A stretch of 64,000 nucleotides of DNA from Pseudomonadota bacterium (GTDB taxonomy: Bacteria; Myxococcota_A; Polyangia; Polyangiales; Polyangiaceae), in contig JAEXCN010000099.1 in the NCBI GenBank assembly GCA_023402175.1, positions 1-64,000 of the forward strand, written 5' to 3'. The notes under the pieces were generated by a model. It ran no database searches. It had not been told where the DNA came from and saw only the letters and a list, made by a program, of their open reading frames with translations. How positions within the stretch are numbered: the first letter of the stretch is position 1; the number at the start of each line of letters is the position of its first letter. Both the position numbers and the translations under genes were made by a program. This document shows, in pieces, positions 1 to 10,253 of the stretch.

Positions 1-393
1 ATGCGTGCGCGGCGCTGCCCGGCACGAGCCCGAGAACCAGCGCTCGAGCGGGACACTTAGCCCTCCAGGACCCAAGCATCGAATGGACGGGCCTGACAGA
101 GAAGCGAGCGCTCCCTTCAGAAGACGCGGCGATAGCAGCCCTACGTAGGGGAGCGGCTCTGTCGTGATCGCGTGAGGTCGCCCGATGGCGGCGACGAGGC
201 GTCGAGGTGAAGAGAATTTCACTTCGAGCGCTCTTCGCGTTCACGTGGTGGCCAAGCTCGCCGCGTGCTCGTCCGTCGTCGACATGCACGGAAGATGCTT
301 CGGCCGCTCGGAAGCCGAGACGGCTCGCCGAAGCGCGCCGAGGTGCGCTTACTCGAGCGACGGATTCGGATTTGCATGAGGCTCGCCGACGTG
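1..393. other. No gene recognised
   Basis: Short overlapping frames in GC-rich sequence only. I see no start with a good ribosome binding site, no RNA fold and no repeat. It probably holds the upstream region of the lipoprotein gene starting at 394. Confidence 0.5.
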
Positions 394-1017
394 ATGAAGC
401 ACTGCGTCCCGATTTCGCCCACTCCACGAGAAGCCTGTCACGCGCTCGTACTCGCGCTTGGAGCTGCTTGGTTGCTGTTTGCAGCCGGCTGTCGGAAGCC
501 GTCCGATGACGTGCGCGACGCGGGAAGCTCCTCGCGCTCGACCCCGATCTGCGCGATCCAAGACTGCGAGACCCACGTCGTCATCGACAACGGATGCACG
601 CCGGACGGCCGATGCCTCTCGTGCACCAGTCCATGCGCCGAGACGCCTGTGAGCGTCTCGTCATCTCCAGCCGCGAGCAACTCCTCCGAGCCGCGGGCGG
701 GAGAAGGCGGGGGCTCGACGGATGGCTCGACGCACGCGGTGACGACCGCGAAGCACGCGATCAGGCGCGCCATCGCCCCGGCGAATGCGGCGCTCGACGC
801 GGCATTCGCGCGCCGACGACCGGCCGAGCGGCCAACCCATCGTGGACCCTGGGTCACCGAGGACGGCGCCAAGGTCTCGGGCGACGCTGCTCATGGCTTC
901 AGGGTCGCCTGGTCGCATTCACCGCCGGCGGGCTTCGCGTACGAGGTGGCCGTGTCCGTGAGCGCGGCTGGGGACGCTCGCGTGGAGCTCGCGAAGGCGA
1001 GCTTTGCTTCGAAATGA
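394..1017 (+). CDS. Hypothetical lipoprotein, about 207 aa
   Basis: The protein begins with a basic-poor n-region, then a hydrophobic run ending LLFAAGC, which is a lipobox, so it should be lipidated and anchored after export. The body is Ser/Thr/Ala rich with several cysteines (CAIQDCETH, CTPDGRCLSC) and has no family I recognise. The frame opens at 265, but the start at 394 places the signal peptide at the N-terminus; 376 is an alternative. It has no operon partner on the same strand. The function is unknown. Confidence 0.6.
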   Translation: MKHCVPISPTPREACHALVLALGAAWLLFAAGCRKPSDDVRDAGSSSRSTPICAIQDCETHVVIDNGCTPDGRCLSCTSPCAETPVSVSSSPAASNSSEPRAGEGGGSTDGSTHAVTTAKHAIRRAIAPANAALDAAFARRRPAERPTHRGPWVTEDGAKVSGDAAHGFRVAWSHSPPAGFAYEVAVSVSAAGDARVELAKASFASK

Positions 1018-1053
1018 AACGGGAGAGCAATCGGCGTCATCGGAACGTTTTGC

Positions 1054-2115
1054 TCAGCGAGTGGCGCACGCGACGTCGAGCTCGGCGCTGAGCGGGTCCT
1101 GACCGACGAAGCGGACTTTCGCCGTGGTCGCGAGCGCGTCGGACGGCAGATCGGCCTCGATGGCGCCTTCCGGGATGCCCGGCGCGCCGCTGGTGTAGAC
1201 GACGTCCCACGTGCGGGCGACGACGGTCGGCGCGGCCGTGCCGGTGCCGGTCGTCGTTGCGGAGACCAGCCGAGGCCGGAAATCGGACGCGATGGGCGTT
1301 CGATCGAGATCGAGCGCGATCACGCTCCGACCGCCGCAGCTCGACATGCTGGCGCGCGTCGAGCCCTCGGCCGCGAGCGAGCTCCGCATGGTGTCCTGCA
1401 TCTTGCGCGCATCCGCCTCGGTGACGACGAGCGGATTCGCCGGGGTCGGGCCGAGGCCGAGCAGCTCGACGAGGGGACCCGGGCGCTCGTAGGCGATGGC
1501 AGGCTTTCCGTCGACAGTGACGACCCGCACATCGACGAGGTACGTGTCCGCGCGACCGAGATCGAACGGAACGATCGTGCCCTCGGCGAAGCCCGCGACC
1601 GGCTTCGTGAACGCGAGGCGCATGGACGACGAGCTCTCCGTATCGACGATCTTGCTCCCGTAGAACGTGACGGCATTCCGGAGGTCGAAGCGATACTCGC
1701 CGTCGCGGAACGTGTACGAGGCGGCTTCCTCCCACTCGCCGCAGATCGGTCCCGTCGACTGCGTACCGATGAATGCGTCGGCGATTGACTTGACGATGAC
1801 GTCCGCGATGCAGGTGCCGAACCACGCCACCGCGCCGTCGACCTGGCGCCGAGCCATTCCCGCGATGGAGCTTGCGTCGACGGCGTGCGCACGGAACGTC
1901 TCCGCGACGAGCGTGCGCTCGGAGCTCGAGGCCTCGGTGCTGCAGGCCGGCGCGACGGCGGTGGGGCCGGACTTGGTGGCTTCGCACTTGGTCTCGTTCG
2001 GCTCGTTGTCGCTGCACCCCGGAAGCATCGGGAGCGCGGCGAAGGAGACGACGGCGAGGAGCGCCGTTCGTGCGGGGAGGAATCGACGGGCAGTGCGTTC
2101 GGCGTTGCGGGTCAT
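1054..2115 (-). CDS. Hypothetical lipoprotein, 353 aa
   Basis: The N-terminus has Arg residues, a hydrophobic stretch and LPMLPGC, a clear lipobox, so this is an exported lipoprotein. The mature part is a soluble mixed alpha/beta sequence without a motif I recognise. It converges with the lipoprotein gene ending at 1017 and diverges from the transglycosylase gene starting at 2534. No function can be assigned. Confidence 0.7.
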   Translation of the reverse strand: MTRNAERTARRFLPARTALLAVVSFAALPMLPGCSDNEPNETKCEATKSGPTAVAPACSTEASSSERTLVAETFRAHAVDASSIAGMARRQVDGAVAWFGTCIADVIVKSIADAFIGTQSTGPICGEWEEAASYTFRDGEYRFDLRNAVTFYGSKIVDTESSSSMRLAFTKPVAGFAEGTIVPFDLGRADTYLVDVRVVTVDGKPAIAYERPGPLVELLGLGPTPANPLVVTEADARKMQDTMRSSLAAEGSTRASMSSCGGRSVIALDLDRTPIASDFRPRLVSATTTGTGTAAPTVVARTWDVVYTSGAPGIPEGAIEADLPSDALATTAKVRFVGQDPLSAELDVACATR

Positions 2116-2533
2116 GCCTCCACGTACAGCAAGGGCGGTGCCGTGGTCGCAGGCTCACCGCGAGAGACACCGATCGCGATCGTCGCGATGACACGCCCGC
2201 CAGCCCGCCTGTGAACGCCGGAACGCGCTCTCGCGATAGGAGCCGCATTTTGCGTCCCGTCGGGCTCGCACGGCTCCCGCGCACCCGCGGCGGGCCTCGG
2301 TCCACAAGGCTCGAAGACAACCGAGCGCCGTGATCTCCCCGCCCTGGATCGGCCGCGTGTTCACACGATCGAGTCAATCACCCGGCCGCGGGCTGCGGTC
2401 GTCACCGGTCGTTCGTCGTCGAACCAGGGAAGGAATGCTTTGAGGTCAAAATAATAGGCAGCAGGCCGTGCGGCGCACATGGCCCTACGGCGAATTTGAC
2501 GCCTCCGCCGTCACATGGGAATCATCCCGACCC
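2116..2533. other. Divergent intergenic region
   Basis: This 418-bp gap lies between two divergent genes. It must carry both promoters. An A/T-rich patch at about 2436-2462 is the most promoter-like piece for the rightward gene, but I cannot assign -35/-10 boxes with confidence. Confidence 0.4.
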
Positions 2534-4612
2534 ATGAGGTCGAGAAGCCGGTTCGTTCTTCCGCTTCTTGGGGCGGCCATCCTCGTCGTGAGCGGAGCCG
2601 GAGCGGCGCCGAACGCACCGCAGGCCGCCACCAAGGCCGCTCCCTCGAAGAACGGGCAGGCCACGAAGGGTCGCGCTGCAACCTCAGCAGCGAAGAGCGG
2701 CTCCTCGCAGACGCCGTCTCCGCGCGCTCCGCGTACGACCGAAACCGGCGTCCGCCGTCAGGTCGCGGGCGGGCCGACGTTCGACGATGCCGCGCTCGGC
2801 GCCGACACTCCCGAGCTCCGCGCGCTCGCCGCCGCCGAGCGCGAGCTCTTTCCGCCGTCACAGCGCGATCTCGCCTCGCCGTGGCCGCAGGAGCTCCCGT
2901 TCCCGGTCTCCGCGACGGAAGACAAGCCGCGCGTCCATGCGTCCGGCCTTCCCCCTGTGCCGCCGCCGAGCACGCCGCCGACGACGTCGGAGACCGGAAA
3001 AGATCTCTCGTGGCTCGCGAAGCTCGACATGCCGGACCTCCCCGTCCGGTGGGATCCGCGTGTCGTCCGCTACCTCGAGTTCTTCAAGGACGATCCGCGC
3101 GGACGCGCGACGTTCACGATCTGGCACAGGCGCTCGGGTCGATACACCGCGGCGATCCGCAAGGCGCTCCGCAAGAAGAGCCTCCCCGAAGATCTCGCCG
3201 CGCTCGCGATGATCGAGAGCGGCTTCGATCCCGCCGCGCGCTCGCCCGTCGGCGCCCTCGGACTCTGGCAGTTCATGCCCGAGACGGGGAAGATCTACGG
3301 CCTCCTCCAGGATCGCTGGGCCGACCAGCGCATGAGCATCGTCATCGCGACCGAGGCCGCCGCCGATCACCTCGCCGATCTCAATCGCCGCTTCGGCAGC
3401 TGGGAGCTCGCGATGGCGGCGTACAACATGGGCTACGGCGGCGTGCTCCAGGCCGTTCGCCGTTACAACACGAACGACTACTGGGCCCTCTCGAAGCTCG
3501 AGGGGTCGATCCCCTGGGAGACGACGCTCTACGTCCCGAAGATCCTCGCGGCCGCGATCGTCACGAAGAACCTCGCTGCCTTCGGGTTCCAGGACATCGT
3601 CGCCGAGCCGCCCCTCGAGGGTGAAGAGGTGCTCGTCGCCCCGGGTACGGCGCTCGCGTCGGTCGCCCAGGCATGCGGCGCGGAGAAGAAGGAGCTCGAG
3701 CTCCTGAACCCCGAGCTGCGCGCGTCGCGCACGCCGCCTTCGCAGGAGGACTGGCCGGTGAAGGTCCCGGTCGGCAAGGCAAGCGGATGCTCGTCGAACC
3801 TCGCGCGCGTCCGGAAGACGGATCCTGCGGTCGAGCGCTACGTCGTGCGATTCGGCGAGTCGCTCGAGCAGATCGCGCAGGCGCGGAAGGTCTCGATCGC
3901 GAAGATCGTCGAGCTGAACGGGATCGCACAAGGCGAGGTCGTTCGCGGCGGAACGGTGCTGATCGTTCCGAAGGCCGACGGTGCGGCTCCTCCTCCGGCC
4001 GATCCGAAGAAGGCGGCCGAGAAGCCCGTCGTCATCGTCCCGCAGGACATGTTCGTCTATCCCGATCGCCGCCGCGTGTTCTATCGCGTGCAGGTCGGCG
4101 ACACGATCAAGGACGTCTGCGCCGCCTTCAAGATCGCGCCCGACGAGCTCCGTCGGTGGAACGACATCGATCCGACGGCCCGCCTCGTCGAGAACATGAC
4201 GCTGCAGCTGTTCGTCCCGCAGACGACCGATCTGTCGTCGGCCGTCGTCCTCGGCGAGGACGACGTGCGCACGATCGTCGCCGGCACCGAGGAATTCTTT
4301 CGCCACTGGGACGAGAAGGGCCGCCACCGCACGGTCGTCACGGCCAAGGCCGGCGAGACGATCGAGACGATCGGCAAGCGTCACGGCGTCTCTCCGGCGC
4401 TCATGGAGCGCATCAATCGGCGCGGCCGCTCCGAGGTGCTCGCCGAAGGCGAACGCGTCGTCGTCTGGGCGCAAGGCACGGGCAACTTGACCACTCCGCT
4501 GCCCACGGAAGCACGCGAGAGCGCGTCGCTCGCCAAGACCGCGCCGGCGCCGGAGCCGACGCCGCCGCTCGGCACGCCGCCCGCTCCGGATCAGCTCCCG
4601 CAGCTGCCCTGA
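2534..4612 (+). CDS. mltD: LysM-containing lytic murein transglycosylase (MltD type)
   Basis: This periplasmic enzyme cleaves peptidoglycan glycan strands with formation of 1,6-anhydro-muramic ends. After a signal peptide (hydrophobic run ending near SGAGAA) comes a Pro/Ala-rich linker, then an SLT domain with the catalytic Glu in MIESGFDP (about residue 228), followed by GLWQFMPETG and AAYNMGYGG. Three LysM repeats follow at about residues 434-480, 515-560 and 599-645. The frame is open from a GTG at 2468, but the ATG at 2534 gives a normal signal peptide. MltD proteins usually have two or more LysM domains, so three is normal. It ends only six bases before the convergent porin gene. Confidence 0.9.
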   Translation: MRSRSRFVLPLLGAAILVVSGAGAAPNAPQAATKAAPSKNGQATKGRAATSAAKSGSSQTPSPRAPRTTETGVRRQVAGGPTFDDAALGADTPELRALAAAERELFPPSQRDLASPWPQELPFPVSATEDKPRVHASGLPPVPPPSTPPTTSETGKDLSWLAKLDMPDLPVRWDPRVVRYLEFFKDDPRGRATFTIWHRRSGRYTAAIRKALRKKSLPEDLAALAMIESGFDPAARSPVGALGLWQFMPETGKIYGLLQDRWADQRMSIVIATEAAADHLADLNRRFGSWELAMAAYNMGYGGVLQAVRRYNTNDYWALSKLEGSIPWETTLYVPKILAAAIVTKNLAAFGFQDIVAEPPLEGEEVLVAPGTALASVAQACGAEKKELELLNPELRASRTPPSQEDWPVKVPVGKASGCSSNLARVRKTDPAVERYVVRFGESLEQIAQARKVSIAKIVELNGIAQGEVVRGGTVLIVPKADGAAPPPADPKKAAEKPVVIVPQDMFVYPDRRRVFYRVQVGDTIKDVCAAFKIAPDELRRWNDIDPTARLVENMTLQLFVPQTTDLSSAVVLGEDDVRTIVAGTEEFFRHWDEKGRHRTVVTAKAGETIETIGKRHGVSPALMERINRRGRSEVLAEGERVVVWAQGTGNLTTPLPTEARESASLAKTAPAPEPTPPLGTPPAPDQLPQLP

Positions 4613-4618
4613 GCGCCT

Positions 4619-6052
4619 TCAGAACTTGTAGTTGAGGCCGACGCCGAGAACGATCGCGCGCGCGCTGTAGTCGCCGCCGTTGATCGGCTCCGTGTTCGTC
4701 GGGTTGCCGCGGACCGGGTTCACGCGCGGCACCTCCGCCTCGGCGGGATCGACCGTCGTGCCGTTGAGGAGCACGAGCGAGCCCACGGCGTCCATACGCC
4801 AGTGCTCGCCGATGTTGATGCTGCCGCCGGCGCTGCCGATCAACTTGTTCGCGTCGTACGTGAGCGGCGACACCCACGACGGTGGGACCGCGCTCGTCTC
4901 GTAGGAGACGCCCGCGCGGAGGTCGATCCAGTAGTCGCTGATCAGGTTCTTCAGCGAATACTCCGTCCCGAGTCGGAACGAGTTCGCGTCCTGGAAATTA
5001 CGCGGCAGCGAGATCGGCGCGACGCCGAACGGGCTCGGGAAGCCAGTGATGTCGTAGAGCTTGATGTTCTCCGCGCGAATGTCGATCGACTCGTGCATGC
5101 TCCAGAACTCGCGGACGTAGGCGGCCTCGATGCGGATGCGCGACTCGTCCGAGATGTTCGTGCGGTACTCGACACCGGCGCGGACGACCGGCGGGAGACG
5201 GAAGCGAACGGTCGCCTCGTTGCCCTCCTGACGTGCACGGTCGAAGGGCGACGCCGTCGGGAGGCGGACGTTCACCTCTGCGGGCGCGCTGACCCAGAAC
5301 GGCAGCTGCCCGGAGACGCCGATGCGGATGTTCTCCGTCGGGACGGCGATCATCCCGAAGTTCGCGCTCGGCGCGACGATCGGGCCGACCTTCAGCTGGC
5401 TGAACGCGTCGTATTGCGGGTCCTCGGGCGCGGAGATGAGGCGGTCCGACGGGCTCGCGCTGAAGACGACCGTCGAGTTGAAGTTGCCGACGAGCGCCTG
5501 CAGACCACCGCCGACACGGAACTGCTCGACGGGCTTGTACGCGAAGTAGCCGCCGGCGACGACGAGCGCCGATCCTTCGAGCGAGACGAGCGAGTAGCGC
5601 GAAGGGGAGGGGTTGCCGTCGAGCGTGAGCGGGTAGCTCGCGATCGCCGTGTACGGCGCGAAGACGCCGACCGCCGCGGTGAACTCCTTCTCCTTGCCGA
5701 AGTTGTACGAGCCGGCGAGCGTCGGGATCGGGAGGAACGGCGACGAACCTTTGACCTGCGGAAACTCGATCGTCTGGACCGTTCCGCCCGCGGTCGTGAC
5801 GTTCGTACGTCGCGTGTACTCCGAGCTGAAGTTCAGCCAGGAGAAGTCGACGAGGATGCTCGTGCCCGCGTCGGCGAGGCCGGCGGGGTTGTACCAGATG
5901 GCGCCGAGATCATCCGCGCCGGCGACGAACGCGCCGCCTCGTCCGAGCGGACGCACTCCGCGGTCCGCGGTGTACAGGCCGCCCGCCTGAGCGGAGGAGC
6001 CAATGAGGAGAACGGCGAAGCCGAGAAGGGACGCGCGCAGGTTCACGTGCAT
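4619..6052 (-). CDS. FadL/OmpP1-type outer-membrane transport protein
   Basis: The protein is about 477 aa with a signal peptide ending SSAQAGG. The N-terminus GRGGAFVAGADDLGAIWYNPAGLAD is the hallmark of the FadL/TodX hatch region. Alternating beta-strand sequence follows, and it ends in an aromatic residue (LNYKF), as outer-membrane barrels do. The family moves fatty acids or other hydrophobic compounds across the outer membrane; the substrate here is unknown. The ATG at 6052 was chosen because it directly precedes the signal peptide; the frame extends to 6091. Confidence 0.88.
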   Translation of the reverse strand: MHVNLRASLLGFAVLLIGSSAQAGGLYTADRGVRPLGRGGAFVAGADDLGAIWYNPAGLADAGTSILVDFSWLNFSSEYTRRTNVTTAGGTVQTIEFPQVKGSSPFLPIPTLAGSYNFGKEKEFTAAVGVFAPYTAIASYPLTLDGNPSPSRYSLVSLEGSALVVAGGYFAYKPVEQFRVGGGLQALVGNFNSTVVFSASPSDRLISAPEDPQYDAFSQLKVGPIVAPSANFGMIAVPTENIRIGVSGQLPFWVSAPAEVNVRLPTASPFDRARQEGNEATVRFRLPPVVRAGVEYRTNISDESRIRIEAAYVREFWSMHESIDIRAENIKLYDITGFPSPFGVAPISLPRNFQDANSFRLGTEYSLKNLISDYWIDLRAGVSYETSAVPPSWVSPLTYDANKLIGSAGGSINIGEHWRMDAVGSLVLLNGTTVDPAEAEVPRVNPVRGNPTNTEPINGGDYSARAIVLGVGLNYKF

Positions 6053-6161
6053 GGCGACTTTAGCCGAGCTCTGCCGTTGCCGGCTGGACATTCCGTCGTG
6101 ACCGCGCCCGAGCGAGCCATCTGCATCCGGCGGGGAGCGCGATCAGGCGGGGAGCTCGTCG

Positions 6162-9100
6162 TCAGAGCTTCGTGCCCTGCCGGATGACCTCGTAGAACTG
6201 CTCGAGGCCGCTCTTCGGATCGACGAGGAACTCGACGACGTTCTTGCTGACGGACGCGTAGTCCTTCTGGTGGAGCGTGCCGTCGTAGTCCTCGGTCGGA
6301 TCGACGCGGTTCACGTCGGCGATGACGTCGATGACGACCTCGAGCGGCGTCTGGCCTTTGAAGTCGGCGTCTTTGATCGGCGTCACGAGCTTCCCGAGCA
6401 CCTTGGCGAGCACCTGGTTCGGGTCGACCTCGTTCCTGCAGATCTCCTTGCCGTCCTTGTCGAAGTACTTGCCGCTGAGGCGCGCGAGCAGCGCCATCTG
6501 TGCGTCGACGAGGCTCTTCTGCGTGAGCTTGCCCTTGTCGTCGTACTTCGAGCCGTCCATCGCCTCGGCGAGGACCTTGAAGAGGGGGATCAGGTTCTCG
6601 TCGTCGCGGAGGACCTGGAGCACGTCGCTCGCGGAGGCGAGCACGCTTGCGAGCGCGTCGTTCTTCGAGGCCGAGTCGAGGAGGTACTCCATCATCTTCT
6701 CGGCTTCGCGGCGGCCGTCCGGATCCTTCCGGATGGCGTCCATGACGTCGATCCCCGTCGTCATCAGCGGACCGCCGAGGGTCTCCTCGGCCTTGCTCAC
6801 GAGCTCCTCACGCGCCCAGGTGCACTTCTCGTACGGCGGGACGAACGACTTCGGGCAGTGCGCCCAGAGCTGCGCGCGGACCATGTCGATGATCACGGGT
6901 GTCATCTTCGGGATCGTCGGGTTCGCGAACTGCGAGTTCGACTTGATCCCCGTCGTGCCGAGGAACTGGTCGACGAGCTGCGAGCGTGCACGGCGCCAGT
7001 TCGAGCGCCGCTCCTTGTCGGTCGGGTTCTGCTCCTCGTATTTGTCGAACGCGACGTCGATCGCGAACAGCGCGTTCGTCAGGAGGTAGGCCGGCGTCAC
7101 CTGCGGGACGGTCGAGCCGTCGTTGCGCTTCGTCGTCGTCTGTCCGTGGCGATCGGTCAGGTTGAGCGACTTGGCGTAGTCGGGGTCGAGCACGGCGCGC
7201 GCGGTCTGCGCGGCGACCTCGATGCCGCTCAGCGTCTTCACGCCGTCCGGCGCGCACGCGCCCGTGGCGTCGACCTTCGTGCAGGTCTTGATCGGCATGT
7301 TCTCGAGCTCCTTGGCGAGCGCGCCAAGCGCCGGAACGACGTCGGTGGCGAAGGCCTCCGCGATGAGCCCTTCGTACGAGCTCATGCCTTCACGCGTGCA
7401 CTGCTGATTGCCCGCGAGGCGGCACTCGTCGGGCGTCGCTTCCTGGCCGGGGTAGCGCTTGTAGACCGCGCTAGCGAGCTCGATGAACAGATCCTCGCGG
7501 TGGTGCTTCGCGAAGGCGCCGACGAGCGGCTTGATCGCGTTGTAGAAGCCGAAGTTCTCCCAGACGAAGATCGTGTTCTTCCCGCGCTGCTGGAGCCACT
7601 GGCCGTCGGGGCAGCTGCGAAGGCCGTGGACCTTGCGGTCGGGCGAAGCATCGGGCGCATCCGGCATCGGATCGTCGATCACGCGCTCGGGGCACCCCGA
7701 CGAGCCGATGAAGTCGCCGGACAGATCGCTGATGAACGTCTTCGTCTTCGGATTCTTGGTGTCGTTCCTCGTGTCGAAGAAGACGAGGCGGTTCAGCCAC
7801 TGCGGGCTCGGCGTGAGATTGCGGTTGTTGCCCGTGTCGACGAAGCCGAGCAGCCCGCTCGAGTCCTCGAGCAGGTCCGTCGTCGCGGCGCCGATCCCGA
7901 CGATGCCGTCGCGGAGCGTGTCGTTGCGCAGGTACATCGCACCGCGCTTGTTCGGCTTCGAGTCGAGATCGTACTGCCAGGCCTCTCCCATGACGTCGAC
8001 GTAGAAGGCCGCGAGGTTCTCGATCTTGAAGACCTCGCACTCCTTGTAGCCATCACCGAATGGAGGCATCGTCACGCTGACTCCGGCCAGCTTCGCGTGG
8101 ACCTTCGCGCCCGGCTTGTTGCAGGCGGTGACGCCCTTCGTGTCGTTGATGAGCGCGAGGAAGCGGAAGAGCGCGCTCCGGTTCTGACCCGTGTACGGCG
8201 CATCGCGATCGACCGGCGTCTTCAGCTCGCCCTTGCTCTTGGTCGAGAGGTTGTACGCCGGTCCGTTGATGTCGTTCTCGTCGTACGAGACCTCGTCCTT
8301 GAACTGCGCGTACTTCGCGAAGATGTTCCCGAGCTCCTGGGACTCCGGAGCCGCGAGCGCACGGAGGACGTCCTCGAGGAGCCCGGGCTCCTTCACGAGC
8401 TTGGCCATGATCTCGAGGTTCTCGTCCCAGAACGTCGAGGTGCGCGGGATCTGCGCCTCGGGGTGCTTCTGCGCGATGTCGAACGCCTGGTTCAGCGCGC
8501 CGGTGATGCGCGCCATCTGCTTCGAGCTCGTCGTGAAGAGCTCCCTCGTCATCGCGAGCGTCGCGTCGGCGTTCTTGTCGCCGAGCACCGCGCCGAGCGC
8601 GTAGACGAGATCGAGCATCGGCGAGTCCTTCGTCCGGATGCCGTCGAACTCGATCTTCTTGTCGCCGTACTGCTTCGAGCGGAGCTCGCGCGGGCCCATC
8701 ACGACGGGCAGGGCGCCCATCATGTCCATGAGCGTCTCGTGCTTCGCCTCCGGATCGGAGGTCACGAGCGGCTTCATGTCCTTCATCATCTGGGCGGCGA
8801 AGGTGCGGCTCGTGTCGATGTACTCATAGAGCAGCCCGTCGCCGACGGTGACGCGATCGAACTTGTCGCGCGCGACCTCGGGAGCGCCGGGGAACGAGAA
8901 CGGCGCCGGGACGATCGCGCCGTTCGTCGTCTTGAAGCGACCGACGTCGTCGACGTCGGGCAGGCCGTCCTTGTTCGCGTCGACGAACGGGCTCGGGACG
9001 GCGCCGCCGCGGATCATCGCGTACCCGCGCGAGTCGCGGCGAACGATGTACCGCGAGCTGCCGCTCACGAAGGCGTCGTCCTCGGTGTAGAGGAGGTCTT

Positions 9101-10148
9101 GCATCATCTCGAGGTTGTCGCGCGGGCGCGAGATGACGACGCGTCCGCTCGGGTCGGTCTTCACCGTGAGCGGCGCGAGCTTCGGATCGGGCTTCACCGC
9201 GAGCATTTCCTCGTGGCCGACCTCGAGCATCTTGTTGAGCGCGGCGTTCGCCGGGCCTGCGACGGGGATCCGGTTGCCGTCGGCGTCGCGCTGCGGGTTC
9301 GTCTCGTAAGGCTTCGAGTCCGCCGAGAGGAGGCGGAGGCTCGCGTTCGCGAAATCGCGCAGGCCCGGATACGCGATGACCGGGCGGGCAGCGCCGAGCG
9401 CGGTGTCGATCGGACGGTAACCTTGGCGCGCGCTGATCCGCTGCCAGGCTTGCTGCGCGGCCTCGTCCTTTTTGAATGCGTCGACGACGCGTGCGAGCGA
9501 CTCGGTCGACTGTGGGAGCGTGCCGTCCGTGTAGAGGTCGCCCATGCGACCGAGCATGTCGGCGAGCGCATCGGTGAGGAGACCCTCGCCGCTCTTCTTG
9601 GGCGCGCTGCAGGACTTGGTCGGGTCGGCGTTGTCGAGGTCCTTGATGGCGATCTTCTCGTCGTCGGGGAAGGTCGCGTCGAAGGCGCGGATGAGATCGT
9701 CGCGACGGCGAGCGAGCGCCTCGATGCGAGCGACGGCCTTCTCGCGGTCGGCGCGCTGCTTCTCGACCGGCACGGGCTTGTCGTTTTCGTCGACGAGCCC
9801 AGCCGCGACCGGCGGGAGCTTCGACGCGTCGACCTTGTCGGCGAAGGCGCCCTTGAAAGGCTTGTGGCAGACGTTGCGGAAGGAGTCGCCCGACAGATCC
9901 TCGCGCAGTGCCTGAGCGGCGACGCGATCGCAGATGACGCCGAACATCTCCTGTCCGACGGACCCGCGTTTGGGTGGCGTGCGCTCGGTGTCGAACTCAT
10001 GGCACCCTGGCGCGAACGTGGTGAGGGCAGCCAGACCGACGACGCCGAGGAGGCTGACGCATCGCGCTGACGCGACCTTCCAGATTCTCTCCGGAGAGGT
10101 CTTCCTGGCGTCCGCTTTCGGATGACTGGAGGATCGGCGCTCATCCAT
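6162..10148 (-). CDS. Very large hypothetical lipoprotein, about 1328 aa
   Basis: A long n-region precedes a hydrophobic segment ending TTFAPGC, a lipobox, so the protein is exported and lipidated. The mature part has many charged, helical stretches and one Ca-binding-like segment (DANKDGLPDVDD). No catalytic family is recognisable. Proteins of this size with a lipobox are common in myxobacteria and often undescribed. The frame is open to 10229; the ATG at 10148 leaves about 105 bp to the divergent glmU start, room for two promoters. The opposite-strand open frame across this gene is a shadow. Confidence 0.78.
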   Translation of the reverse strand: MDERRSSSHPKADARKTSPERIWKVASARCVSLLGVVGLAALTTFAPGCHEFDTERTPPKRGSVGQEMFGVICDRVAAQALREDLSGDSFRNVCHKPFKGAFADKVDASKLPPVAAGLVDENDKPVPVEKQRADREKAVARIEALARRRDDLIRAFDATFPDDEKIAIKDLDNADPTKSCSAPKKSGEGLLTDALADMLGRMGDLYTDGTLPQSTESLARVVDAFKKDEAAQQAWQRISARQGYRPIDTALGAARPVIAYPGLRDFANASLRLLSADSKPYETNPQRDADGNRIPVAGPANAALNKMLEVGHEEMLAVKPDPKLAPLTVKTDPSGRVVISRPRDNLEMMQDLLYTEDDAFVSGSSRYIVRRDSRGYAMIRGGAVPSPFVDANKDGLPDVDDVGRFKTTNGAIVPAPFSFPGAPEVARDKFDRVTVGDGLLYEYIDTSRTFAAQMMKDMKPLVTSDPEAKHETLMDMMGALPVVMGPRELRSKQYGDKKIEFDGIRTKDSPMLDLVYALGAVLGDKNADATLAMTRELFTTSSKQMARITGALNQAFDIAQKHPEAQIPRTSTFWDENLEIMAKLVKEPGLLEDVLRALAAPESQELGNIFAKYAQFKDEVSYDENDINGPAYNLSTKSKGELKTPVDRDAPYTGQNRSALFRFLALINDTKGVTACNKPGAKVHAKLAGVSVTMPPFGDGYKECEVFKIENLAAFYVDVMGEAWQYDLDSKPNKRGAMYLRNDTLRDGIVGIGAATTDLLEDSSGLLGFVDTGNNRNLTPSPQWLNRLVFFDTRNDTKNPKTKTFISDLSGDFIGSSGCPERVIDDPMPDAPDASPDRKVHGLRSCPDGQWLQQRGKNTIFVWENFGFYNAIKPLVGAFAKHHREDLFIELASAVYKRYPGQEATPDECRLAGNQQCTREGMSSYEGLIAEAFATDVVPALGALAKELENMPIKTCTKVDATGACAPDGVKTLSGIEVAAQTARAVLDPDYAKSLNLTDRHGQTTTKRNDGSTVPQVTPAYLLTNALFAIDVAFDKYEEQNPTDKERRSNWRRARSQLVDQFLGTTGIKSNSQFANPTIPKMTPVIIDMVRAQLWAHCPKSFVPPYEKCTWAREELVSKAEETLGGPLMTTGIDVMDAIRKDPDGRREAEKMMEYLLDSASKNDALASVLASASDVLQVLRDDENLIPLFKVLAEAMDGSKYDDKGKLTQKSLVDAQMALLARLSGKYFDKDGKEICRNEVDPNQVLAKVLGKLVTPIKDADFKGQTPLEVVIDVIADVNRVDPTEDYDGTLHQKDYASVSKNVVEFLVDPKSGLEQFYEVIRQGTKL

Positions 10149-10253
10149 CCCCGATCGACTAGACTCCGAATTCTTCGCTGCGCTCACGAGAAACCTGCGA
10201 CCTTGTCGCATATCAGCCTCCCTCTCCACTCATCACCTAGCGAAAGGCGCGCC

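Noticed and set aside
6270..10070. 1266-aa rightward ORF
   Set aside because: Antisense shadow of the large lipoprotein; Arg/Val/Leu-rich composition typical of a reverse frame in high-GC DNA.
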